From positions 187,415 to 251,414 of the forward strand of contig NZ_LMSS01000001.1 of NCBI RefSeq assembly GCF_001429605.1: DNA of 64,000 nt. The letters are read 5' to 3'. Source of the DNA: Phycicoccus sp. Soil802. GTDB taxonomy: Bacteria; Actinomycetota; Actinomycetes; Actinomycetales; Dermatophilaceae. The notes below the pieces were generated by a model. The model had not been told where the DNA came from. It worked only from the letters and a program-made list of their open reading frames with translations, and did not search any database. Within the stretch, counting starts at the first letter, position 1; every line of letters starts with the position of its first letter. Positions 56,183-63,501 of the stretch are shown here, one piece after another. Position numbers and translations under genes: made by a program.

Positions 56183-57250
56183 ATGCCGCCCAGCGCACCA
56201 CCCGTGCACGTCGACCTGCTCTCCGACACCCTCACCAAGCCCACCGACGCGATGCGACGCGCGATGGCCGGTGCGCCGGTCGGCGACGACGTCTTCGGCG
56301 AGGACCCGACGGTCCGGCGGCTCGAGGAGCGGGTGGCCGAGCTGCTCGGCCACGAGGACGCCCTCTTCGCACCGACCGGGTCGATGGCCAACCAGCTCTG
56401 CCTACGACTGCACGTCGGCCACGGCGAGGAACTGGTCGCTGACTCGCTCGCGCACGTCCTGCGCGCCGAGATGGGCGCTGCCGCAGTGCTCTCCGGCATC
56501 TCGTCGCGGTCGTGGGTGGCCGAGCACGGCCTGCTCGACGCTGCGCAGCCGCTGGCCCTGATGATCCCCGACGGCGGCACCTACCAGGTCAACACCCGGC
56601 TGGTCGTGGTCGAGAACACCCACAACTTCGGCGGCGGCACGGTCCAGCCGCTCGACCAGATCGAGGCCCTGCGCGCCGGCACCCGCGACCGGGGAGTCGC
56701 GATGCACCTCGACGGCGCCCGCCTCTGGAACGCCCACGTCGCCACCGGTGTCCCGCTCGACACCTACGGCCGGCTGTTCGACACGGTGAGCGTCTGCCTG
56801 TCCAAGGGCCTCGGCGCCCCCGTCGGGTCCGTGCTGGCCGGGTCGCGCGAGCTGATGGCCAGCGCCCGGATCTGGCGCAAGCGGTTCGGCGGCGGCATGC
56901 GCCAGGTCGGCATCCTCGCGGCGGCCGGCCTGCACGCCCTCGACCACCACCTCGAGCGACTGGCCGACGACCACGCCCGGGCCCGCCGGTTCGCCGAGGC
57001 GGCAGCAGCGGCGGCTCCCGGGTCGATCGACCCGCAGCGGGTGCAGACCAACATCGTCGTCCTCGACGTGGCCGGAGCCGGGTGGACTCCCGCGGCCTTC
57101 GTCGAGGAGGCGGGCCGACGCGGCATACGCCTCTATCCCGTGAGCACGACTGCGGTGCGGCTGGTCTGGCACCTCGACGTCGACGACGTTGGCACCGACC
57201 TCGCCATCACCGAGCTGGTCCCGCTGCTGGCCGACGGTCCGACGAGCTGA
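56183..57250 (+). CDS. Low-specificity L-threonine aldolase family protein
   Basis: The 355-residue PLP enzyme begins with the family motif VHVDLLSDTLTKPTDAMRRA, then APVGDDVFGEDPTVRRLEER, LFAPTGSMANQLCLRLHV, VVVENTHNFGGGTVQPLDQI, and MHLDGARLWNAHVATGVPLD with the PLP Asp. DTVSVCLSKGLGAPVGSVLA supplies the Schiff-base Lys. It cleaves L-threonine or L-allo-threonine to glycine and acetaldehyde. It starts 4 nt after aroG and is probably cotranscribed, and it converges on the EamA transporter gene. Confidence 0.95.
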   Translation: MPPSAPPVHVDLLSDTLTKPTDAMRRAMAGAPVGDDVFGEDPTVRRLEERVAELLGHEDALFAPTGSMANQLCLRLHVGHGEELVADSLAHVLRAEMGAAAVLSGISSRSWVAEHGLLDAAQPLALMIPDGGTYQVNTRLVVVENTHNFGGGTVQPLDQIEALRAGTRDRGVAMHLDGARLWNAHVATGVPLDTYGRLFDTVSVCLSKGLGAPVGSVLAGSRELMASARIWRKRFGGGMRQVGILAAAGLHALDHHLERLADDHARARRFAEAAAAAAPGSIDPQRVQTNIVVLDVAGAGWTPAAFVEEAGRRGIRLYPVSTTAVRLVWHLDVDDVGTDLAITELVPLLADGPTS

Positions 57251-57255
57251 CGCCC

Positions 57256-58179
57256 TCAGACGTCGTGGTGCAGCAGCTCGGCCGGCCGGTCCTCGGCCGC
57301 AGTGGCACCCGCCGGCCCTGAGCGCCGTCCCAGCAGCTCCACCACGTACATCGCGGTCAGCACCATCGCGCCGCCCACCACCATCCGGGTGGTCAGCGAC
57401 TCGCCCCCGAGGAGCACGGCGAAGAACGTCGCGAAGACCGGCTCCATGGTCATCACGATCGCCGCGCGGGTCGCAGGCAGGTGCGACTGGGCCCAGGTCT
57501 GGGCCCACAGCGCCACGGCACCGGCGATCAGCGCCATGTAGAGCAACGAGGTCCATTGCCCGCCCGTCGCGGGGAGGGTGATCCCGCCGGGCAGGGCCGC
57601 CACGAACGTGACTGCCGCGATGACGAAGGCCTGCACGGTCGCCAGCCCGGTGGCCGACTCCGCGGTCGAGTAGCGGCCCAGGCCCACGATGTGCAGGGCG
57701 TAGAGCGCCGCGGAGGCCAGGGTCACGGCTTCGCCGTACCCCACCGTGAGTCCGCGCAGCGACAGCACCGCGAGCCCGGCCGTCGCGAGCAGCACCGCCA
57801 GCCAGGTCGTGCGGTTGACCCGGTCGCGCAGCAGCAGTGCCCCGAAGACGGGGGTCAGCACGACGTAGGTGCCCGTGACGAAACCCGACACCGAGGCCGG
57901 GGTGTGCTCCAGGCCGATGGTCTGGAGCAGCTGGGCGAGACCGTAGAGGACGCCGAGCACCACCCCGATGAGGACCTCGCGACGGCTCAGCGCGAGCGTC
58001 TGGCGCCGGAAGACCACGGCCATGACGACCGCGGCGATCGCGAACCGCACGGTGAGGAAGTCGGCCGATGGGACGTGCGCCACGAGGTCGTGGATGAGGA
58101 AGAAGGTCGAGCCCCAGACCGCGGTGACCGAGACGAGCAGCAGCGTCGCGAGACGGCTGGCGGGAAGGCGGCTGGACAC
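57256..58179 (-). CDS. EamA (DMT) family exporter
   Basis: The 307-residue membrane protein has the ten-helix duplicated EamA architecture, starting SRLPASRLATLLLVSVTAVW with GSTFFLIHD. A second repeat begins TLASAALYALHIVGLGRY, and ATRAAIVMTMEPVFATFFAV is the conserved last segment. It would export a metabolite, often an amino acid, purine or drug. The start is uncertain: GTG at 58179 or TTG at 58194, neither with a good ribosome site. The frame runs back to 58437 but overlaps the kinase gene. The TTG would lie directly after the kinase stop (58196), suggesting cotranscription. Confidence 0.85.
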   Translation of the reverse strand: MSSRLPASRLATLLLVSVTAVWGSTFFLIHDLVAHVPSADFLTVRFAIAAVVMAVVFRRQTLALSRREVLIGVVLGVLYGLAQLLQTIGLEHTPASVSGFVTGTYVVLTPVFGALLLRDRVNRTTWLAVLLATAGLAVLSLRGLTVGYGEAVTLASAALYALHIVGLGRYSTAESATGLATVQAFVIAAVTFVAALPGGITLPATGGQWTSLLYMALIAGAVALWAQTWAQSHLPATRAAIVMTMEPVFATFFAVLLGGESLTTRMVVGGAMVLTAMYVVELLGRRSGPAGATAAEDRPAELLHHDV

Positions 58180-58195
58180 CTCGCGGTCAGACAAC

Positions 58196-60154
58196 TCAGA
58201 CGACGACGAGCTTGATGGTGCTGCCCTTGGGCTGTTCGGTGTTGGCGCCGGGCTCCTGGCTGCGGACGGTGCCGAAGATGCCGCCCATGAAGCGCTCCAC
58301 GACGACCTTGAACCCCGCGCCCTCGAGGATCGCCTTGGCCTCGGCCTCCTGCTTGCCCTGCACGTCGGGCACCTTGACCAGGACCGGGCCCTTGGAGACC
58401 ACGAGCTTGACCGGGTCGCCCTTGAAGAGGGTGCCACCGGCCGGCGACTGGGAGATCACGTTGCCCTTGGCCACGGTGTCGCTGTTGGCCTGCTCGGTGG
58501 CGTCGACCTCGAGCCCGGCCTTGGACAGCGCGTCGACCGCCTCGCTGGCGGGCTTGTTGGTGAAGTCGGTGACCTGGATCGGCTGACGGCCCTTCGAGAC
58601 CACGAGGTTGACCTTGGTGCCGCGCTTGAGCTGCGTGCCGACCTTCGGGTCGACGCCCACCACGAGACCGGCGGCGATGCTGTCGTCGAAGGCCTCCTTG
58701 GTGGTGCCGACGGTGAGCTTGGCCGCGGTGATCTGGTCCCGCGCCTCGGCTGCGGACTTCTTGACGACGTTCGGCACGGCATACCGCTCCGGGCCCTTGG
58801 ACACGGTGACCTTGACGTCGGTGCCGCGGCGGACCTCCTGGCCGGCGCCCGGGTCGGTCGACATGACGATGCCCTTGGGCACCGACTCGTCGAAGCTCTC
58901 CACCTGCTCGGCGCCGAGGTGCGCGCGCTCGAGGGCGGTCTGCGCCTGCGCGAAGGTGAGCTTGGTCGTCTGCGGCACCACGGTGGGCGAGCCCGGGCCG
59001 GCCAGGAACCACCACGCGGCGAGGCCGGCGACCAGGGCGACCCCGAGGGCGGCCCAGATCCACCGCCAGGGTCCGCGGCGCTCGTCCTCGTCGTAGGTGT
59101 CGACGACGCGGCCGTGCAGCACCGGGGGAGTGGTCGGGGTGCGGTCGATCGGGAGCGCCACCGGGGGGAGCGGTCGGGCGCCCTGCGCGACGTGCCGCGG
59201 CTCGTGCTGCACCGGCAGCGCGCTGGTCCGCTCGACGGCCACCGTGCTCGCGCCACCACCCAGGGCGGCCGGGCCCTCGGGGCGACGGTCCAGCTCGGTG
59301 GCGGTCAGCATCGCGCGCGACTTGCGGACCTCGGCGAGGAAGTCCTCGGCGTCGTGGGGCCGCTGGTCGGGGTCGCGGGAGGTGGCCAGCGCCACCAGGG
59401 CGTCGAGCTCGCTCGGCACCGAGCTCACCCGCGAGGAGGGAGCCGGGATCGAGCCGTGCACGTGCTGGTAGGCGATGTGGATCGGCGTGTCGCCGGTGAA
59501 CGCCTTGGTGCCGGTCAGCATCTCGAACAGGATCAAGCCGGCGGCGTAGACGTCGCTGCGGGCGTCGGCGATGCCGCGCTCGACCTGTTCGGGGGACAGG
59601 TAGGCCACCGTGCCGAGCAGGACGCCGGTCTGGGAGTGCGAGGTCTGGTTGGAGACCGCCCGGGCGAGCCCGAAGTCGGCCACCTTCACGGTGCCGTCGC
59701 CCTCACGCAGGATGATGTTCTCGGGCTTGACGTCGCGGTGGATGATGCCGCCCCGGTGCGCGGCGCCGAGCGCCTGTAGCACCGGACCCATGATGTCGAG
59801 GGTGGCTCGCGGGGTGAGCGGGCCCTCGGCCTTCATCACCTCACGCAGCGTCTGGCCGGGCACGTACTCCATGGCCAGGAACATGTGCCCGTCGTCCTCG
59901 CCCTGGTCGAAGACCGACACGACGTTGGGGTGCGAGAGCCGGGCGGCGGAGCGCGCCTCGCGCTTGAACCGGCTGACGAAGGCGTCGTCCTGGGCCAGGT
60001 CGTGACGCAGCACCTTGAGGGCCACGTCGCGGTCGAGCCGGGTGTCGAGGGCAAGGTAGACCGACGCCATTCCACCGTCGGCAATGTGCGACAGGACGCG
60101 GTAACGCCCGTCGAACACACGACCGAGCAACGACTCGGTGACACCTGAAGACAC
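58196..60154 (-). CDS. pknL: PASTA-domain serine/threonine protein kinase at the pknL locus
   Basis: The 652-residue kinase has a cytosolic kinase domain: IADGGMASVYLALDTRLDRD (Gly loop), DVALKVLRHDLAQDD with the ATP Lys, HRDVKPENIILREGDGTVKV with catalytic Asp, and DFGLARAVSNQTSHSQTGVL with activation-loop Ser/Thr. A linker, one helix (WRWIWAALGVALVAGLAAWW) and four extracytoplasmic PASTA repeats follow, which sense peptidoglycan or lipid II. M. tuberculosis PknL lacks PASTA repeats as I recall, whereas corynebacterial PknL has them. GTG at 60154 follows TACACT by 6 nt; an ATG at 60184 is the longer alternative. Confidence 0.93.
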   Translation of the reverse strand: MSSGVTESLLGRVFDGRYRVLSHIADGGMASVYLALDTRLDRDVALKVLRHDLAQDDAFVSRFKREARSAARLSHPNVVSVFDQGEDDGHMFLAMEYVPGQTLREVMKAEGPLTPRATLDIMGPVLQALGAAHRGGIIHRDVKPENIILREGDGTVKVADFGLARAVSNQTSHSQTGVLLGTVAYLSPEQVERGIADARSDVYAAGLILFEMLTGTKAFTGDTPIHIAYQHVHGSIPAPSSRVSSVPSELDALVALATSRDPDQRPHDAEDFLAEVRKSRAMLTATELDRRPEGPAALGGGASTVAVERTSALPVQHEPRHVAQGARPLPPVALPIDRTPTTPPVLHGRVVDTYDEDERRGPWRWIWAALGVALVAGLAAWWFLAGPGSPTVVPQTTKLTFAQAQTALERAHLGAEQVESFDESVPKGIVMSTDPGAGQEVRRGTDVKVTVSKGPERYAVPNVVKKSAAEARDQITAAKLTVGTTKEAFDDSIAAGLVVGVDPKVGTQLKRGTKVNLVVSKGRQPIQVTDFTNKPASEAVDALSKAGLEVDATEQANSDTVAKGNVISQSPAGGTLFKGDPVKLVVSKGPVLVKVPDVQGKQEAEAKAILEGAGFKVVVERFMGGIFGTVRSQEPGANTEQPKGSTIKLVVV

Positions 60155-60160
60155 CCGCAA

Positions 60161-60166
60161 AGTGTA
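60161..60166 (-). promoter_or_regulatory. pknL: -10 element TACACT for pknL
   Basis: On the minus strand TACACT ends 6 nt before the GTG at 60154, the base of the kinase start choice. Confidence 0.6.
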
Positions 60167-60249
60167 GGAGGTCTCGCTGGTCATCTCGCGCAGGCGGGTC
60201 CGTGGGTGGTGTCCGGGCTCACATCAGGTCCGTGGCACGCGGGGTGCCA

Positions 60250-60267
60250 GCCGGGCGCAGGCCCGGC
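60250..60267 (-). terminator. Hairpin directly after the LysM gene
   Basis: GCCGGGC (60250-60256) pairs with GCCCGGC (60261-60267) across 4 nt and starts 1 nt from the LysM gene stop codon on the minus strand. Confidence 0.6.
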
Positions 60268-60268
60268 C

Positions 60269-61588
60269 TCACATGCGGGCGCGGTGCGCCTTGATGCTGG
60301 CCACGTAGACCTTGGTGTCGGCGTACATGCCGTGCGTCTGCACCGAGTAGAGGCCCTGGTAGTACCCGGCGATCGCCTGGTCGAGGTTCTTCGCCGAGCG
60401 GGTCAGGGAGCGCAGGATGACGACACCGGCAGTGATGTTGTCCTGGGTGCGCAGCAGGTTGAGCGGGCGACCGGCCATGTCCGAGGCCCACTGCCCCGAG
60501 GAGGGGATGACCTGCATGACGCCGATGGCGTTGGCGACCGAGACCTGCCGCTGGTTCCAGCCGGACTCCTGCCACCCGACGGCGAGCGCCAGCTTGGGGT
60601 CCACACCGTGCCGACGGGCCGTCGCGATGATCATGGCCTTCGTCTGGCTGCGGCTCGGCACGGAGGTCCTGGCCAGCGCGGCACGGTTGCGGTTGGCCGC
60701 GTTGACCGTCGAGCGGGGGTAGGTGCGTCCCGCGAAGGTGTTGGAGCTCGCCGCGCTCTTGGCCGGCTTGGCGGGCACCCGGAGCCGCTGGCCCGGGTGG
60801 ATGACCGAGCGTGCCGACAGGTGGTTGGTCTTGAGCAGGGCCGCGAGGGTGGTGCCGTGCTTCACGGCGATGCCGCTCAGGGTGTCGCCCGGGCGGACCG
60901 TGTATGCCGCGGAGCCGGCCCGCCGGGTCGCCGCCGGAGTCGTCCCGCGCACCTTGATGAGCTGGCCCGGGTGGATGACGCTGCGGGCGCTCAGGTGGTT
61001 CAGGGAGTAGACGGTCGCGAGGGACGTCCTGGTGCGGGCGGCGATGGCGCTGAGGGTGTCGCCGCTGCGCACCCGGTAGGTGGTGGTCGACACCGTCCGG
61101 GCGGTGGGTCGGCTCGCATGGGCGGCGCCGGCACCGGGGATCCGGATCTTCTGGCCGACCTGCAGGACCGAACGGGTCGACAGCCGGTTGGCCTTGAGCA
61201 GGGCCGCGAGCGAGACGCCCTTGCGGACCGCGATGTGGCTGAGGGTGTCCCCGGAGCGCACGACGTAGGTGGCCCGCTTGATCGCGGCGGCACGCGCTGC
61301 TGCTGCTGCCCTCGCCCGGGCGGCCTCGGCCCGCGCCTGGGCGGCGGTCTTCGGCACGGAGAGGCGCTGGCCGATGGAGAGGTGGTTGCCGCCACCCCTG
61401 AGGTGGTTGCGCGACGCGAGCACGCCGGTGGTGGTGCCCGTCCGGTCGGCGATGGCGGCGAGGGTGTCGCCACTGCGCACCGTGTAGGTGGTCCAGCCGT
61501 GCGGGGCGGGCTTGGCCCTCTGCACGACTGCGACCGGCGCCTGGAGGGTGGCCGAAGGGAGCGCTGCGGGAGCGATCACTGGAGACAT
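60269..61588 (-). CDS. LysM-repeat protein with lytic transglycosylase domain
   Basis: The 439-residue protein has four LysM repeats (TYTVRSGDTLAAIADRTGTT, TYVVRSGDTLSHIAVRKGVS, TYRVRSGDTLSAIAARTRTS, AYTVRPGDTLSGIAVKHGTT) separated by Ala/Thr-rich linkers. A C-terminal SLT/lysozyme-like domain follows with LALAVGWQESGWNQRQVSVA, where the catalytic Glu is in QES, and AIGVMQVIPSSGQW. It should bind and cleave peptidoglycan. The chosen ATG at 61588 gives a weak, uncharged N-terminus (MSPVIAPAALPSATLQAPVA) with no clear signal peptide. That is odd for a secreted enzyme, and the true start may differ. It is divergent from the Rv2175c-like gene and lies upstream of pknL on the same strand. Confidence 0.88.
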   Translation of the reverse strand: MSPVIAPAALPSATLQAPVAVVQRAKPAPHGWTTYTVRSGDTLAAIADRTGTTTGVLASRNHLRGGGNHLSIGQRLSVPKTAAQARAEAARARAAAAARAAAIKRATYVVRSGDTLSHIAVRKGVSLAALLKANRLSTRSVLQVGQKIRIPGAGAAHASRPTARTVSTTTYRVRSGDTLSAIAARTRTSLATVYSLNHLSARSVIHPGQLIKVRGTTPAATRRAGSAAYTVRPGDTLSGIAVKHGTTLAALLKTNHLSARSVIHPGQRLRVPAKPAKSAASSNTFAGRTYPRSTVNAANRNRAALARTSVPSRSQTKAMIIATARRHGVDPKLALAVGWQESGWNQRQVSVANAIGVMQVIPSSGQWASDMAGRPLNLLRTQDNITAGVVILRSLTRSAKNLDQAIAGYYQGLYSVQTHGMYADTKVYVASIKAHRARM

Positions 61589-61610
61589 CGGGGGCGGCTG
61601 CCTTTCCGGG

Positions 61611-61632
61611 CGATCTGTGGGCGATCTGTGGG
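61611..61632. repeat. Two 11-bp tandem repeats upstream of the LysM gene
   Basis: CGATCTGTGGG is repeated at 61611-61621 and 61622-61632, 23-44 bp upstream of the LysM gene start. Function is unknown. Confidence 0.5.
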
Positions 61633-61706
61633 CGAACGGTGGGCGTTCCTGGGTCGCGGCGTGCGGGCCGCGGGGCTGGTGCATCAGTCGGTGCTGGAGT
61701 GGACAG

Positions 61707-61730
61707 TGTGACGACTGTGACGAATGTGAA
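61707..61730 (-). promoter_or_regulatory. Three TCACA direct repeats, MtrA-box-like
   Basis: On the minus strand TTCACA, GTCACA and GTCACA follow one another at a 9-bp period (plus-strand TGTGA at 61707, 61716 and 61725). Direct GTCACA-type 9-mers are, from memory, the binding pattern of the cell-wall regulator MtrA in mycobacteria. They lie about 120-140 bp upstream of the LysM/transglycosylase gene. Confidence 0.45.
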
Positions 61731-61761
61731 AGGTACACCATTCGGGCACTCCCATATCGAC

Positions 61762-61775
61762 TTACATCGATGTAA
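61762..61775. promoter_or_regulatory. 14-bp perfect palindrome TTACATCGATGTAA
   Basis: TTACATCGATGTAA is AT-rich in a very GC-rich region, lies 53 bp upstream of the winged-helix gene start and between it and the divergent LysM gene. A candidate operator, possibly for the product of the neighbouring gene itself. Confidence 0.5.
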
Positions 61776-61827
61776 TTCACTTTCGCGAGCGATTTGCTTT
61801 GCCTGCTCCGGCTGGCACTCTTGTCCC

Positions 61828-62211
61828 GTGACCGAACAGCCCCCGGCGGATGCCGAGCCCTCGCTGGAAGCCCTCGTCGGCTCCTGGCTGACCGTCCCCG
61901 ACGTCGCCGAGCGGATGGGCATCGCCCTGTCGGCCGTCCGGCGGCTGATCGAGGAGCGCGAGCTGCTGAGTGCCCGCATCGGTGAGCGCAGGGTCGTGGC
62001 CGTGCCCGAGCAGTTCCTCCACGAGGACGTCTTCCGGCACCTGCGGGGCACCTTCACGGTGCTCGGTGACGGTGGGCTCGACGACGAGGAGATCCTGCGC
62101 TGGCTGTTCACCCCCGACCCGACGCTGCGGGTCCCGGGCACGCCAGTCGACAACCTCGCGGCCGGGTTCAAGACCGAGGTGCGGCGCCGGGCCATGGAGC
62201 AGGCCTTCTAA
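61828..62211 (+). CDS. Rv2175c-like DNA-binding protein
   Basis: The 127-residue protein begins VTEQPPADAEPSLEALVGSW, then an HTH region LTVPDVAERMGIALSAVRRL and RELLSARIGERRVVAVPEQF, a MerR/excisionase-like winged helix, and a C-terminal helical part HLRGTFTVLGDGGLDDEEIL. In M. tuberculosis Rv2175c is a DNA-binding substrate of PknL, with phosphorylation near the N-terminus. Here an N-terminal Ser in EPSLEAL is available, but the phospho-site cannot be assigned by reading. Its synteny with pknL and idsA-type genes is conserved. GTG at 61828 lacks a clear ribosome site. Confidence 0.85.
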   Translation: MTEQPPADAEPSLEALVGSWLTVPDVAERMGIALSAVRRLIEERELLSARIGERRVVAVPEQFLHEDVFRHLRGTFTVLGDGGLDDEEILRWLFTPDPTLRVPGTPVDNLAAGFKTEVRRRAMEQAF

Positions 62212-62216
62212 GCCCC

Positions 62217-62310
62217 TGGCAGGAACCTTTGCTAGCAAGGCATCCGCGTTGACGGACAGGTTGCAAGCTGTCCATCAACGAGTTTCCTTTGCTAGCAAAG
62301 GAAACTCGTC
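62217..62310. terminator. Nested hairpins including a 32-bp perfect palindrome
   Basis: CGTTGAcGGACAG pairs with CTGTCCaTCAACG (about 62247-62280). ACGAGTTTCCTTTGCT/AGCAAAGGAAACTCGT is a perfect 32-bp palindrome (62278-62309) centred on GCTAGC. The 110-bp gap between convergent genes also holds a partial copy of the CCTTTGCTAGCAAGG motif. It is a likely bidirectional terminator, but with a cruciform-capable, AT-rich core. It shares TGGCAGGAACCTT with the 3531-3543 element. Confidence 0.7.
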
Positions 62311-62321
62311 GGGGCGAGGGG

Positions 62322-63410
62322 TCAGTTGGCTCGGCTGGTCGCGCTGTCGATCAGCTGGTCGAGCACGCCGGTCGCCTCGGGCGACAGGTCACGCGTCGAC
62401 TTCAGGGCCATCCGTGCCGACCCCGCGAGGCGGGCGATGTCGGCCTCCACGGCGTCGACGGCCCCGGCCGCGGTGATGGCGTCGCGCAGCCGCTGGACGA
62501 CCTCGTCGTCGAGGGTCGGGTCGCCGAGCCGGCTCTCGATGAGCTCGCGCCCTGCGTCGTCCGCCCCGGCCAGGGCGTGGGCGACCAGCACGGTGCGCTT
62601 GCCCTCGCGCAGGTCGTCGCCCGCGGGCTTGCCGGTGGCCGCCGGGTCGCCGAAGACGCCCAGCAGGTCGTCGCGCAGCTGGAAGGCCTGCCCGAGGTCG
62701 AGCCCGTAGCGCGACAGCGCGGCGAGGTCGTCGTCCGAGGCGCCGCCGGCGGTCGCGCCGATGAGGAGGGGGTGCTCGACCGTGTACTTGGCGCTCTTGA
62801 ACCGGATCACGTGCTCAGCCCGCTCGACCCGCTCGCTGGTGGGCACGCCGTCCCAGGACCGGGCGGACTCCACGACGTCGAGGAACTGGCCACCCATCAG
62901 CTGGGTGCGCATCCGGTCGAAGACGCCACGCCCGCGCTCGAGGTGGTCCGGATCGAGGCCGGACGTCGCGTAGATCTCCTCGGTCCAGTTGAGGCACAGG
63001 TTGCCGGCCAGGATCGCCCCGGCCACCCCGAACCGGGTGGCGTCGCCCGACCAGGACTCGCGCTCGTGTCGCGCCGCGAGCGAACGGTGCGCAGCCGGCA
63101 TACCCCGTCGGGTGTCGCTGTCGTCCATGACGTCGTCGTGGATCAACGCGGCCGCCTGGAAGAACTCCATCGCGGTCGCGACGCGGACCACGGCGTCGGA
63201 GTCGGGCTGGCCCGCGGCGCGGTAGCCCCAGTAGAGGAAGGCGGCCCGGAGCCGCTTGCCGCCGGTGAGCAGGCGGGCGACGGCGCCGAGCAGCTCCTGG
63301 GCGTCGGGGCCCACCTCGGCGAGGACGGTCGCCTGGTGGGCGAGGACGTCGTCGACCGTGGCCTGGACCCGCTCACGCAGGGAGGCGGCGTCGAGCGGGC
63401 TGGTCACCAC
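62322..63410 (-). CDS. Polyprenyl (geranylgeranyl-type) diphosphate synthase
   Basis: The 362-residue prenyltransferase has the two Asp-rich motifs: ALIHDDVMDDSDTRRGMPAA (first, DDxxxD form) and FQLRDDLLGVFGDPAATGKP (second, DDxxxD-like). GGKRLRAAFLYWG near residue 54 contributes Lys/Arg for the isopentenyl diphosphate. It extends allylic diphosphates, making C15-C20 or longer chains for carotenoids, quinones or carriers. It matches Rv2173 (IdsA2) in position. Start ATG or GTG at 63410; no -10 hexamer is obvious nearby. Confidence 0.93.
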   Translation of the reverse strand: MVTSPLDAASLRERVQATVDDVLAHQATVLAEVGPDAQELLGAVARLLTGGKRLRAAFLYWGYRAAGQPDSDAVVRVATAMEFFQAAALIHDDVMDDSDTRRGMPAAHRSLAARHERESWSGDATRFGVAGAILAGNLCLNWTEEIYATSGLDPDHLERGRGVFDRMRTQLMGGQFLDVVESARSWDGVPTSERVERAEHVIRFKSAKYTVEHPLLIGATAGGASDDDLAALSRYGLDLGQAFQLRDDLLGVFGDPAATGKPAGDDLREGKRTVLVAHALAGADDAGRELIESRLGDPTLDDEVVQRLRDAITAAGAVDAVEADIARLAGSARMALKSTRDLSPEATGVLDQLIDSATSRAN

Positions 63411-63488
63411 GCGTTCCTCCCAGGCGGCTGTCGGTCCGAGGATGTCTCATCCTGTGCTGGCCCCGAGCCTACGGCGTGACGCCTCGAC

Positions 63489-63494
63489 TAGTCT
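63489..63494 (+). promoter_or_regulatory. -10 element TAGTCT for the MetF-like gene
   Basis: TAGTCT ends 7 nt before the ATG at 63502, a leaderless spacing. Confidence 0.6.
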
Positions 63495-63501
63495 CACCGC
63501 C

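Noticed and set aside
61589-61827. c-di-AMP (ydaO-type) riboswitch upstream of the LysM/transglycosylase gene
   Set aside because: Such genes often carry one in actinobacteria, but the conserved core sequences were not found on either strand here or upstream of the L,D-transpeptidase gene.
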